A stretch of 10,173 nt of DNA from Niastella sp. (GCA_021154515.1 JAJKIL010000249.1:1-10173), one strand, 5' to 3'. Shown: positions 1 through 5,735, numbered from the stretch's first letter. Numbers and translations are program-made. Notes: a model not told the origin generated them from the sequence alone.

Positions 1-67
1 GAAGTAGGCATTGACCAGGCAAAAGCAAACAGGCAATGACCATTTATTACCATTGAAGGCAATCAGT

Positions 68-84
68 CTATTGATTATCAATAG
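68..84. promoter_or_regulatory. 17-nt palindrome upstream of tdh, operator candidate
   Basis: CTATTGAT and ATCAATAG form perfect 8-bp arms around a single central T. The site lies 77 nt before the tdh start and overlaps a TTG (71-73). That TTG is 19 nt upstream of CAAATTTG (93-100), a one-mismatch match to the Bacteroidota -7 element TAnnTTTG. A dyad over the -33 region would suit a dimeric repressor or activator of tdh, for example an Lrp/AsnC-type regulator. The symmetry is seen directly; the binding role and the regulator are inferred. Confidence 0.35.
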
Positions 85-160
85 TGTATATCCAAATTTG
101 CGCATCTGGCCTTTTGTTCTTTCTTTTGCGGTTATTACAAAAACTAACAGTTGTTTCTTA

Positions 161-1108
161 ATGATTAGAGAAAGAATACTAGTAATTGGCGCATCGGGCC
201 AAATTGGTGTTGAACTAACCCTGGCCCTGCGTAAGATTTATGGCAATAACAACGTGATTGCCTCAGATCTGCGGGAAGAAAACGATCTCCTGAAAGGTAC
301 CGGCCCTTACGTTAGCATAGATGTTATGAACAAGGAAATGCTGCACGTACAGGTTATCAGGCAGAACATTACCCAGATCTATTTGCTGGCAGCCATTCTT
401 TCGGCAACCGGTGAAAAAAATCCCAACCTGGCCTGGCACCTGAACATGCAGGGGTTGCTGAATGTGCTGGACATTGCCCGTGAAGAAAAGATCTACAAAG
501 TATACTGGCCAAGCAGTATTGCGGTTTTCGGTCCTACTTCGCCCAAACAAAACTGTCCGCAGCAAACCATCATTGAGCCTTCTACGGTTTATGGTATCAG
601 CAAGTATGCCGGTGAGTTCTGGTGCAATTACTATTACCAGCGTTATCATGTAGATGTGCGCAGCATTCGTTACCCGGGTTTGATCTCTTATAAATCTGCA
701 CCGGGCGGTGGCACTACTGATTATGCAGTTGAAATTTATCACGAAGCACTGGAAGAAAAGAAATATACCTGCTTCCTGAGAGAAGACACCTATCTGCCCA
801 TGATGTATATGCCGGATGCCATTAGAGCTACCATTGAATTAATGGAAGCGCCGGTTGCAAACATCTCCGTCCGCACTTCGTACAATGTATCGGCCATGAG
901 TTTCTCGCCCAAAGAGATCAGCGCCGCCATTAAAAATTATATTCCTGAATTCAACATCAGCTACGAACCCGACTACCGGCAATCTATCGCCGACAGCTGG
1001 CCGCAAAGTATTGATGATACGGTAGCCCGCAACGACTGGGGCTGGCAACCTGAATACGATCTGAATAAAATGACGAAGGATATGCTGGAAAACCTTCGCC
1101 AGCAATAA
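161..1108 (+). CDS. tdh: L-threonine 3-dehydrogenase, SDR (epimerase-like) type
   Basis: NAD-dependent oxidation of L-threonine to 2-amino-3-ketobutyrate, the first step of threonine breakdown to glycine and acetyl-CoA; cytoplasmic. The 315-aa protein has a Rossmann GASGQIG at residues 10-16, Ser118/Ser119, and the SDR catalytic pair in YGISK (Tyr144, Lys148). Stretches typical of the short-chain threonine dehydrogenases rather than sugar epimerases follow: RSIRYPGLIS, PGGGTTDYAVEI, LPMMYMPDAIRATIELM, and IADSWPQSIDD near the end. The start at 161 puts the dinucleotide-binding strand at the N-terminus as usual; the frame stays open back to 11, but those 50 extra codons look like spacer. The usual partner, glycine C-acetyltransferase (kbl), is not in the window. 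A single-gene unit with a terminator after it. Identity is by family motifs. Confidence 0.92.
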   Translation: MIRERILVIGASGQIGVELTLALRKIYGNNNVIASDLREENDLLKGTGPYVSIDVMNKEMLHVQVIRQNITQIYLLAAILSATGEKNPNLAWHLNMQGLLNVLDIAREEKIYKVYWPSSIAVFGPTSPKQNCPQQTIIEPSTVYGISKYAGEFWCNYYYQRYHVDVRSIRYPGLISYKSAPGGGTTDYAVEIYHEALEEKKYTCFLREDTYLPMMYMPDAIRATIELMEAPVANISVRTSYNVSAMSFSPKEISAAIKNYIPEFNISYEPDYRQSIADSWPQSIDDTVARNDWGWQPEYDLNKMTKDMLENLRQQ

Positions 1109-1130
1109 TTAATTGGTACGTATAAATGTC

Positions 1131-1158
1131 TATCCCGAGATTCCTCGGGATATTTTTT
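1131..1158 (+). terminator. Intrinsic terminator after tdh
   Basis: TATCCCGAG (1131-1139) pairs perfectly with CTCGGGATA (1144-1152) around a 4-nt loop, followed directly by six T (1153-1158). It starts 22 nt after the tdh stop codon and separates tdh from the next gene. Confidence 0.85.
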
Positions 1159-1201
1159 ATTTGGATTTTATTAACTGGTAATGCATTAAACTTGCAACAG
1201 T

Positions 1202-1209
1202 TAAATTTG
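1202..1209 (+). promoter_or_regulatory. Putative -7 element of the thioredoxin-like gene
   Basis: TAAATTTG is an exact match to the Bacteroidota -7 consensus TAnnTTTG. It lies 14 nt before the ATG at 1224, which would give a very short leader. It sits beyond the tdh terminator, as expected for a new promoter. No convincing -33 TTTG is seen at the right distance. Confidence 0.45.
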
Positions 1210-1223
1210 TTTTGATAAGTATT

Positions 1224-2450
1224 ATGAAAAAGATTCCCTGGATGATCGGCTTTATTACCGCTCTTACGCTAAATGCCGCAGCCATTGCTCCCCTGCCCGC
1301 CGGCTGGTGGCGTGCCTCCTTACAACGTGCTGATGGCCACACCATCGATTTCAATGTAGCCATGCAATACAAAAATGGCAAACCGGTATGGTTCATCCGT
1401 AATGCCACAGAAAAGATACAGGTAACCTGTATTGAACAAAAACAGGATTCCATCCTGGTGCAAATGCCATTGTTTGAATCGGAATTCAGGTTACAACAGG
1501 TAAACAACCATACCTTACGGGGAGTGTGGATCAAGGGCACTTCCACTGTAATGCAGGTGATGCCGGTAACATTCGTATATAACCAATCCCAACGATACCC
1601 GCAGGCCAAACAAACAAAACAGAAAATTACCGGCCGCTGGGGCGCTACTTTTATCGATAAAAAACCCTATCCTGCTGTAGTTGAGTTCAAACAGAACGGC
1701 ACGGCGTTAACCGGCACTGTATTAACACCAACGGGTGATTATCGTTACCTGGAAGGCGCTGTAAGCAACGATACGTTACACCTGAGTACTTTCGATGGCA
1801 GTCATGCGTATTATTTCAGGGCTACTATCAAAAACGATTCTATGATAGCCGATGGTGAATATTTTTCCGGCGCTACTTCCATTGAAAAGTGGACGGCCTG
1901 GAGAGATGAAAAAGCAATAGTTCCCGATACGTTGTCTGCTGTATATATGAAACGCGGTGAGGACCGTTTGCACTTCCGTTTTCCTGACCTCGACAGTAAC
2001 TTTGTTTCTATGAGCGATCCGCGTTTCCGTAATAAAGTAGTGATCGTTCAGCTCATGGGTTCCTGGTGCCCCAATTGTATGGATGAAACCGCTTTCTTAA
2101 GTGAGTACTACAACAACAATAAACAACGGGGTATTGAAATGGTAGCGCTGGCCTATGAAAACAGTACCGATTTTCACCGCTCACAAAAAAGCCTGCGCAG
2201 GTTTCAGCAACGGTTCAATATTACCTATCCAATGCTGATCACAGGTGTACGCGCGGCGGATTCATTGCGCACAGAAAAAACATTACCGGAGATAACGAAG
2301 ATAAAAATGTTGCCCACCGCTTTGTTCTTTGGCCGTGATGGCACCGTGAAAAGAATACATACCGGCTTTTATGGACCCGGTACGGGGGAACATTATGAAG
2401 CTTTTAAGAAGGAATTCTACGCTATAATGGATGAACTGTTGAAACAATAG
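1224..2450 (+). CDS. Secreted TlpA/ResA-like thioredoxin-fold protein
   Basis: Likely a periplasmic thiol-disulfide oxidoreductase. The 408-aa product opens with a Sec signal peptide (MKK, then a hydrophobic stretch to about residue 22). A beta-rich middle follows (about 25-230), containing TGRWG, the phrase TPTGDYRYLEG and FDGSHAYYF; similar modules precede redoxin domains in other Bacteroidota proteins. The C-terminal thioredoxin fold (about 245-405) has the active site WCPNC (Trp281, Cys282, Cys285) and the cis-proline loop MLPT (Pro364). It has no lipobox, so it is probably soluble in the periplasm. ATG 1224 is chosen because it starts the signal peptide and follows a promoter-like TAAATTTG; a TTG at 1212 in the same frame adds only four residues. 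Substrate proteins cannot be named. Convergent with the DUF1080 gene, sharing its terminator. Confidence 0.85.
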   Translation: MKKIPWMIGFITALTLNAAAIAPLPAGWWRASLQRADGHTIDFNVAMQYKNGKPVWFIRNATEKIQVTCIEQKQDSILVQMPLFESEFRLQQVNNHTLRGVWIKGTSTVMQVMPVTFVYNQSQRYPQAKQTKQKITGRWGATFIDKKPYPAVVEFKQNGTALTGTVLTPTGDYRYLEGAVSNDTLHLSTFDGSHAYYFRATIKNDSMIADGEYFSGATSIEKWTAWRDEKAIVPDTLSAVYMKRGEDRLHFRFPDLDSNFVSMSDPRFRNKVVIVQLMGSWCPNCMDETAFLSEYYNNNKQRGIEMVALAYENSTDFHRSQKSLRRFQQRFNITYPMLITGVRAADSLRTEKTLPEITKIKMLPTALFFGRDGTVKRIHTGFYGPGTGEHYEAFKKEFYAIMDELLKQ

Positions 2451-2460
2451 GTTATTCCAC

Positions 2461-2495
2461 TTGGCAATAGTTAATTGGTAAATTGAAAACATTAA
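2461..2495. repeat. Weak heptad array after the thioredoxin-like gene
   Basis: Five consecutive 7-nt words beginning with TTGGCAA, TAGTTAA, TTGGTAA and ATTGAAA, starting 10 nt after the stop codon. Conservation is loose, so the period is only suggestive here. It resembles the clearer arrays at other gene ends in this window. Confidence 0.35.
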
Positions 2496-2496
2496 T

Positions 2497-2533
2497 AAAA
2501 AACCGTCCGGGTTACTTACCTGGACGGTTTTTT
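2497..2533. terminator. Bidirectional terminator between convergent genes
   Basis: A6 (2497-2502), CCGTCC (2503-2508) and GGG pair with CC, T, GGACGG (2522-2527) and T6 (2528-2533) around a TTACTTA loop. The A-run becomes the U-tract for the minus-strand gene, so one hairpin serves both the thioredoxin-like gene and the DUF1080 gene. One stem position (G2509 opposite T2521) is a G.U pair in the plus-strand transcript but a C.A mismatch in the minus-strand one, so the plus-strand hairpin should be the stronger. Confidence 0.85.
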
Positions 2534-2568
2534 ATTGCCCATTGTTTATTGCAAATTGCCTGTTGATT
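2534..2568. repeat. Heptad array overlapping the DUF1080 stop codon
   Basis: Five back-to-back 7-nt words: ATTGCCC, ATTGTTT, ATTGCAA, ATTGCCT and GTTGATT. The last overlaps the stop codon of the minus-strand gene (2567-2569). The array fills the whole space between that stop and the bidirectional terminator. Confidence 0.6.
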
Positions 2569-3316
2569 ACAACGGACGTATCCAGATATTTCTATAGCTG
2601 ATAGGATTGTTATGGTCCTGCAACACCAGCGGTTCTTTATCGCCATGTTTTTCATAGGTAGCAACACCGATGTATTGAGTACTGCCCCATAGGTGGGCAT
2701 CGTTTTGCACCAGTACGCCGTTATGTAACACGGTTATACGTGCCTGCGATTTCACATTGCCATCTTCATTAAAACGGGGAGCGGTAAAGATCACGTCGTA
2801 AGTCTGCCATTCACCGGGACCTCTGCTGGCATTTACCAGGGGTGGCAATTGTTTATAAATGCTACCAGCCTGCCCGTTGCTGTAAGTTCTGTTCTTATAC
2901 GAATCAAGCACCTGCAACTCATACCGGCCCATAAAAAAGATCCCACTGTTACCGCGGGCCTGGCTTTCGCCTTTTACTTCAGCGGGCGTTCTCCATTCAA
3001 TATGCAGCTGACAATCGCCAAAGCCCTGTTTGGTATGAATTTCACCAGTGCCGGGCGCTACGGTCAGGATGCCATTTTCTACTTTCCATTTGGCCGCGCT
3101 GTTATCTTTAGCGGCCCAGGCATCGGTATTTTGTCCGCCAAAAAGAATGATGGCATCAGAAGGCGGATCGGCACTTGTTTTACCGGGTGTGACCACTTTT
3201 ACTTCAGGTTCCCAATATTCGGTTAATTTAGGATCGCCTTGCCGCGGGGCCTGTTGTGCCTGTAAGGCATATACGCAAAGAAGAAGCATACAGCTAAACA
3301 AGAATCGTTGCACCAT
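2567..3316 (-). CDS. Secreted DUF1080 / 3-keto-disaccharide hydrolase family protein
   Basis: Members of this family (Pfam 3-keto-disaccharide hydrolase, formerly DUF1080) have a concanavalin-like beta-sandwich fold and act on 3-keto-glycosides or other glycans outside the cytoplasm. The 249-aa product has a signal peptide (MVQRFLFSC, then a hydrophobic run ending ALQAQ, about residue 21). The domain covers about 52-248. Visible family phrases are AIILFGGQNTDAW (55-67), WKVENGILTV (77-86), FGDCQLHIEWRTP (99-111), RGNSGIFFMGRYELQVLDSY (121-140) and GEWQTYDVIFTAPRF (168-182), closing with YRNIWIRPL. Start 3316 is chosen because it begins the signal peptide; the frame stays open to 3373 but the extra 19 residues would precede that signal. 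No carbohydrate-utilisation genes are adjacent, so the substrate is unknown. The putative sugar dehydrogenase at 9332 is too far away to imply a pathway. Confidence 0.88.
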   Translation of the reverse strand: MVQRFLFSCMLLLCVYALQAQQAPRQGDPKLTEYWEPEVKVVTPGKTSADPPSDAIILFGGQNTDAWAAKDNSAAKWKVENGILTVAPGTGEIHTKQGFGDCQLHIEWRTPAEVKGESQARGNSGIFFMGRYELQVLDSYKNRTYSNGQAGSIYKQLPPLVNASRGPGEWQTYDVIFTAPRFNEDGNVKSQARITVLHNGVLVQNDAHLWGSTQYIGVATYEKHGDKEPLVLQDHNNPISYRNIWIRPL

Positions 3317-3354
3317 TGGTTTAGTTTTTTGAAATGGGAAGTTAATGAAAACTC

Positions 3355-3396
3355 GTGAGTGGTGAATCGTCAATGGTCAATCGTGAAAGGCAATCG
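3355..3396. repeat. Heptad array, six units (GTSAATS-like)
   Basis: Six contiguous 7-nt units: GTGAGTG, GTGAATC, GTCAATG, GTCAATC, GTGAAAG, GCAATCG. The first five start with GT[GC]A. It lies upstream of the DUF1080 gene. Confidence 0.6.
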
Positions 3397-3472
3397 GGCC
3401 TCTCCCCGGCTCCCTCCAGTGGAGGGGAGAAATACAGCCTCGCGCTATTACTCAACCTGATAATTTTTCAAG

Positions 3473-3514
3473 CTTCCTACTTCCAACTTCTTACATCTTA
3501 TTTCAGACTTCCTT
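3473..3514. repeat. Heptad array, six units (CTTCYWA)
   Basis: Six contiguous 7-nt units with approximate consensus CTTCYWA, for example CTTCCTA, CTTCCAA and CTTCTTA. The array runs directly into a 9-nt array of different sequence. Confidence 0.55.
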
Positions 3515-3515
3515 T

Positions 3516-3551
3516 ATCAACTCTATTAACCTTATCAACCCTATCAACCTC
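3516..3551. repeat. Nonad array, four units (ATCAACCTT-like)
   Basis: Four contiguous 9-nt units: ATCAACTCT, ATTAACCTT, ATCAACCCT, ATCAACCTC. The core AT[CT]AACC is kept in position in all but the first unit, which has AACT. Confidence 0.65.
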
Positions 3552-3584
3552 CAACTTTCTTCCTCCGAAGCCTCTTTTTTCCTC

Positions 3585-3632
3585 GTTAACTTGTCAACAA
3601 GTTAACTGGTCAACTCGTCAACTGGTCAACTT
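3585..3632. repeat. Octad array, six units (GTYAACWN), supplying the acylphosphatase stop
   Basis: Six exact 8-nt units, all GT[CT]AAC plus two variable bases: GTTAACTT, GTCAACAA, GTTAACTG, GTCAACTC, GTCAACTG, GTCAACTT. The TCA of the last unit (3626-3628) is the TGA stop codon of the minus-strand acylphosphatase gene. The invariant six-base core makes this the cleanest array of the window. Confidence 0.8.
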
Positions 3633-3901
3633 CTCTCAATCACAAATCCCATAAAAACTTGTGGTACCGCAGTCTCAACATTAACTGATGAAACTTTTGC
3701 ATGCGGCGGCCCCTGTTTACACCAGTGTACCAGTTCATCGAGCTGATTGGCGGTACCAGAAGCCAGTATATGCACATTGCCATTGGGCAGGTTCTTCACT
3801 ATACCTGAAATACCCAGCTCCAGGGCTTTTTCTTTGGCGCTTTGCCGGTAATACACCCCCTGCACCAACCCACTTACGGTAATTGAAATGGTTTGTTCCA
3901 T
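3626..3901 (-). CDS. Acylphosphatase
   Basis: Small cytoplasmic enzyme that hydrolyses carboxyl-phosphate bonds of acylphosphates such as acetyl phosphate or 1,3-bisphosphoglycerate. At 91 aa it has the normal family length. It carries the signature GLVQGVYYR (11-19) with the phosphate-binding loop and catalytic Arg19, and GISGIVKNLPNGNVHI (30-45) with catalytic Asn37. The Arg-Asn distance of 18 equals that of the human enzyme (Arg23/Asn41). The family's usual phenylalanine before the arginine is tyrosine here, a common change. ATG 3901 gives the standard N-terminus (MEQTISITVSG); the frame is open to 3988 but that extension would add a hydrophobic segment foreign to the family. Its stop codon lies inside the octad array. 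No functional link to its neighbours is apparent. Confidence 0.92.
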   Translation of the reverse strand: MEQTISITVSGLVQGVYYRQSAKEKALELGISGIVKNLPNGNVHILASGTANQLDELVHWCKQGPPHAKVSSVNVETAVPQVFMGFVIERS

Positions 3902-4063
3902 AATCTGAAAGTTAGCCAATAATGACAGATCTGAGGTGTTGGCTACAATAAACAGGCCACATATTACAATGATTATCAGTATAAACACACCTGGTTTTCA
4001 ATCCTCAATACGACATTCATGATATAAAAGCGACAAGAACGTCCACACTACTAGAGACACTGA

Positions 4064-4072
4064 TAAATTTTG
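4064..4072 (+). promoter_or_regulatory. Weak promoter candidate before the membrane protein
   Basis: TAAATTTTG resembles the Bacteroidota -7 element TAnnTTTG with one extra T, about 31 nt before the ATG at 4104. The same TAAATTTTGC string occurs at 5701-5710 upstream of the his operon. Otherwise the divergent spacer 3902-4103 shows nothing I can name. Confidence 0.25.
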
Positions 4073-4103
4073 CTATTTTTAAGCTCACAAAGAAAGGATC
4101 CTT

Positions 4104-4751
4104 ATGCCCCTTCGTAATGTGATAAGATCCATTATCCTGATTGTAGCTTTTTCGTTCATCCTGGCTTGGTTAGGACAATACATCCTGTATCACTATAATA
4201 TAGCTGAAGCAGTCTGTTTTTCCAGCGACTGTCCGGCAACAACGAAATCTACGATCATAGGCTCGTTATTCCTGGTCCTTTTATTCAGTGCGGTCTACCT
4301 GGTATTTATCAATCCCGATCTGGCCAACATCCGGTGTATGGAAGTAACCGTTTTGCTGAGCTGTCTTACTGTGAACTTAATTTATTTCGAAAGTACCAAT
4401 GCCTATCTCACCCTGATCCCCTACAATGTGGTAAGCGTATATTTTTATTACCAGGTTAAAAAGCTGTTGAACAAACCATTTGAGTTGTATCCCTTCGTGA
4501 TGCAGGAGTTCTTTTTAATGCTGTTGCTGCTTTGCAACTATATATACCTCGATGAATTGTTTGTTACCAAAAACCTGGATAGAGACACTATCATGTATAC
4601 AGGGGAAGAAAAAATGCTGGGACGCATCTTCGATTTCCTTGTGTGGTCGATCTTCATTCTGCACGCGCTATACATTTTCTTCAAGCTGGTGCTAAAGAAA
4701 ACTATTCTGCGTTCTATATCGTACAACTATCACAAAGACCCGTTGCCTTAA
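4104..4751 (+). CDS. Hypothetical six-helix membrane protein
   Basis: I do not recognise this 215-aa protein. It has six likely membrane segments, at about residues 8-30, 50-69, 78-94, 98-117, 131-150 and 173-195. The first loop holds a CFSSDC motif (Cys38, Cys43). The fifth loop (about 151-172) is polar, and the tail ends in basic residues with SYNYHKDPLP. There is no signal peptide apart from the first helix and no catalytic motif that I can see. The start is supported by an AGAAAGGA stretch ending 5 nt before the ATG, one of the few Shine-Dalgarno-like sequences in the window. The acylphosphatase gene is divergent and the OsmC gene convergent, so it is probably transcribed alone. A small sensor, channel or envelope protein are all possible; none is shown. 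Confidence 0.75.
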   Translation: MPLRNVIRSIILIVAFSFILAWLGQYILYHYNIAEAVCFSSDCPATTKSTIIGSLFLVLLFSAVYLVFINPDLANIRCMEVTVLLSCLTVNLIYFESTNAYLTLIPYNVVSVYFYYQVKKLLNKPFELYPFVMQEFFLMLLLLCNYIYLDELFVTKNLDRDTIMYTGEEKMLGRIFDFLVWSIFILHALYIFFKLVLKKTILRSISYNYHKDPLP

Positions 4752-4754
4752 TTC

Positions 4755-4789
4755 AGCGGAAGGCTGAAAGCGGAAGGCGGAAAGCTGAA
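4755..4789. repeat. Heptad array, five units (RGCKGAA)
   Basis: Five contiguous 7-nt units starting three bases after the stop codon of the membrane protein: AGCGGAA, GGCTGAA, AGCGGAA, GGCGGAA, AGCTGAA. All fit RGCKGAA, so only two positions vary. Confidence 0.75.
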
Positions 4790-4833
4790 GGTAAGATCAG
4801 GTTTCCGCTATTGACAGACTGCCTCGCCCGCCG

Positions 4834-4933
4834 AAGCTTTAGCGTAGGAGCGCCCTTTGCCTTGCCCGCCGTCCGCGTGTCGCTGAAGCTTTAGCGGAGG
4901 CGCAAGCTTTAGCGTAGGAGGGCCCTTTGCCTT
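4834..4933. repeat. Three copies of an AAGCTTTAGCG-based element
   Basis: Copies at 4834-4863 and 4904-4933 are 30 nt long and identical at 29 positions; they begin AAGCTTTAGCGTAGGAG and end CCCTTTGCCTT. A shorter copy lies at 4886-4900 (AAGCTTTAGCGGAGG). Around the middle copy, CGCTGAAGCTTTAGCG (4881-4896) is a palindrome but for one G.U-type position. The last copy ends one base before the OsmC stop codon. Two frames read through here give low-complexity peptide (such as AKASAGEAV), which is repeat translation, not a gene. From memory, related elements are dispersed in Bacteroidota genomes; that needs a search. Confidence 0.7.
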
Positions 4934-4934
4934 T

Positions 4935-5411
4935 TCAAACATGTTCGGCAATCTTATAAATGGGTTTATGATGAACCGGGAAATTGCAGGACCTGGCGAT
5001 AAAACATAATCCATTCGCCTTTTCATGCAGGGCATCGGCCTTTTCAACCATTTCCTCACTGGCTACTGTAATTACGGGATAAAGCGTTACTTCGGTAAAA
5101 TGGCCGCCACCGTCAGCAGTTTCTTCCATGGTGCCCGCAGCATCATCCATATAATCCAGCACCACTACGCCGGCGGCAGAACACAAATGCAAAAACCATA
5201 ACATATGGCAGGAGGATAAAGACGCTACCAATAATTCTTCAGGATTATACCGGGTATTATCGCCCCTGAAAGCAGGATCGGAGGAACCCGGGATCACCGG
5301 TTTTTGCCCGGCTACAATAGTATGATCCCTGTCGTACGAAGAATAGGACGAGGTGCCATTACCCCGGTTGCCCGTCCAGGTAATGTTAACTTTGTAATGA
5401 TGTGCCTTCAT
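4935..5411 (-). CDS. OsmC-family peroxiredoxin
   Basis: OsmC/Ohr proteins are dimeric cytoplasmic thiol peroxidases that reduce organic hydroperoxides. The 158-aa product shows the family layout: an N-terminal strand region with a TWTGNRGNGT turn (11-20); NPEELLVASLSSCHM (56-70) with conserved Glu60 and peroxidatic Cys68; and a C-terminal ANGLCFIARSCNFPV (132-146) with resolving Cys136. The Cys-Cys distance of 68 is close to that of known members (about 64-66). An additional Cys142 lies close by. It resembles general OsmC-like proteins more than strict Ohr, so substrate class is open. The start at 5411 gives the usual short N-terminus (MKAHHYKVNITWTG). It is convergent with the membrane protein gene, with repeats but no clear terminator between them. 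Confidence 0.9.
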   Translation of the reverse strand: MKAHHYKVNITWTGNRGNGTSSYSSYDRDHTIVAGQKPVIPGSSDPAFRGDNTRYNPEELLVASLSSCHMLWFLHLCSAAGVVVLDYMDDAAGTMEETADGGGHFTEVTLYPVITVASEEMVEKADALHEKANGLCFIARSCNFPVHHKPIYKIAEHV

Positions 5412-5425
5412 AAATGCAAGTTAAG

Positions 5426-5593
5426 TTATTGACTGGGATATATGGGATATAGGGATGTTTGAGATGAATGTCCGGGATGCGTGGGATGCTTAGAAGGTGT
5501 GGGACTGGTTATGGGTTTGCACCGGGAAAACCAGGCCATAAAAAGCAGCAAGAGCAGAATGGCAAATCGTTGGATGGGTGATCGGTTTGGCAT
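5426..5593 (-). CDS. Possible small secreted/lipoprotein-like ORF (55 aa)
   Basis: A 55-codon frame whose TAA ends 14 nt before the OsmC start, on the same strand. It begins MPNRSPIQR, followed by a hydrophobic run FAILLLLLFMAWF (10-22), then SRC (Cys25) and a Pro/His/Ser/Thr-rich tail with KHPTHPGH and LYPIYPSQ. This looks like a short lipoprotein or secreted peptide, but the residue before the cysteine is Arg, which is wrong for a standard lipobox. The tail is encoded by the 9-nt GGGAT array, so it may be chance translation of a repeat. I do not recognise it; real coding status is uncertain. Confidence 0.25.
   Translation of the reverse strand: MPNRSPIQRFAILLLLLFMAWFSRCKPITSPTPSKHPTHPGHSSQTSLYPIYPSQ
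5435..5487. repeat. GGGAT array, mostly 9-nt spacing
   Basis: GGGAT starts at 5435, 5444, 5452, 5474 and 5483, and GAGAT at 5461, giving steps of 9, 8, 9, 13 and 9. It lies just upstream of the OsmC start and within the 55-codon frame. The remainder of the spacer up to 5682 shows no feature I can support. Confidence 0.5.
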
Positions 5594-5682
5594 TAGCAAT
5601 GTTTAAGGATCCCAATTCGCTTCCCGTAAGTTACACATTATTAAACGGATGCGTCAAAAATTATTTTGCAGGGCTGTGCATA

Positions 5683-5721
5683 ACCCGGTTTTCTCCAAAA
5701 TAAATTTTGCTGAAACCGGGT
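5683..5721. promoter_or_regulatory. Inverted repeat at the his promoter
   Basis: ACCCGGTTT (5683-5691) and AAACCGGGT (5713-5721) are perfect 9-nt inverted copies with centres 30 nt apart, about three helical turns. They flank the TTTG proposed as the -33 element of the his promoter. This could be a split operator contacted on one DNA face, or a hairpin if transcription starts further upstream. The symmetry is seen; the function is inferred. Confidence 0.35.
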
Positions 5722-5735
5722 AAGTAGTATTTTTG
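5706..5735 (+). promoter_or_regulatory. Putative promoter of the his operon
   Basis: TTTG (5706-5709), an 18-nt spacer, then TATTTTTG (5728-5735), an exact match to the Bacteroidota -7 element TAnnTTTG. Transcription would begin around 5741, only a few bases before the leader peptide ATG at 5746. The leader would then be translated almost leaderless, consistent with the lack of a Shine-Dalgarno sequence. Confidence 0.55.

Larger units (their letters stand above)
3317..3625. other. Gene-free spacer made mostly of short tandem words
   Basis: This 309-nt stretch lies between the DUF1080 start and the acylphosphatase stop, both on the minus strand. It holds four arrays of different period (3355-3396, 3473-3514, 3516-3551, 3585-3632) and a small hairpin (CCCTCC 3412-3417, loop AGT, GGAGGG 3421-3426). 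From about 3470 on, the plus strand is strongly C/T-rich. A long open frame crosses it on the plus strand, but its product (runs of SLLNLI, LSTLLTLSTLSTS) is only translated repeat. I see no promoter I can defend for the DUF1080 gene. Confidence 0.6.

Noticed and set aside
1..39. A short open frame at the left edge (EVGIDQAKANRQ, then TGA) as the end of an upstream gene.
   Set aside because: Twelve codons are too few to judge, and the surrounding bases look like the repetitive spacer seen elsewhere.
11..160. A 50-residue N-terminal extension of the threonine dehydrogenase.
   Set aside because: The Rossmann motif belongs near the N-terminus, and this stretch contains the palindrome and promoter-like sequence.
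3317..3373. A longer start for the DUF1080 protein.
   Set aside because: The extra residues would sit in front of an obvious signal peptide beginning at 3316.
3355..3632. A CRISPR array.
   Set aside because: Units are 7-9 nt, contiguous and degenerate, with no spacers and no cas genes.
3902..3988. An N-terminal hydrophobic extension of the acylphosphatase.
   Set aside because: The family starts a few residues before the first strand, and 91 aa is already the standard length.
4643..5059. Two open frames (one per strand) crossing 4752-4934.
   Set aside because: They read through the AAGCTTTAGCG repeat and overlap real genes in other frames; the peptides are low complexity and match no family known to me.
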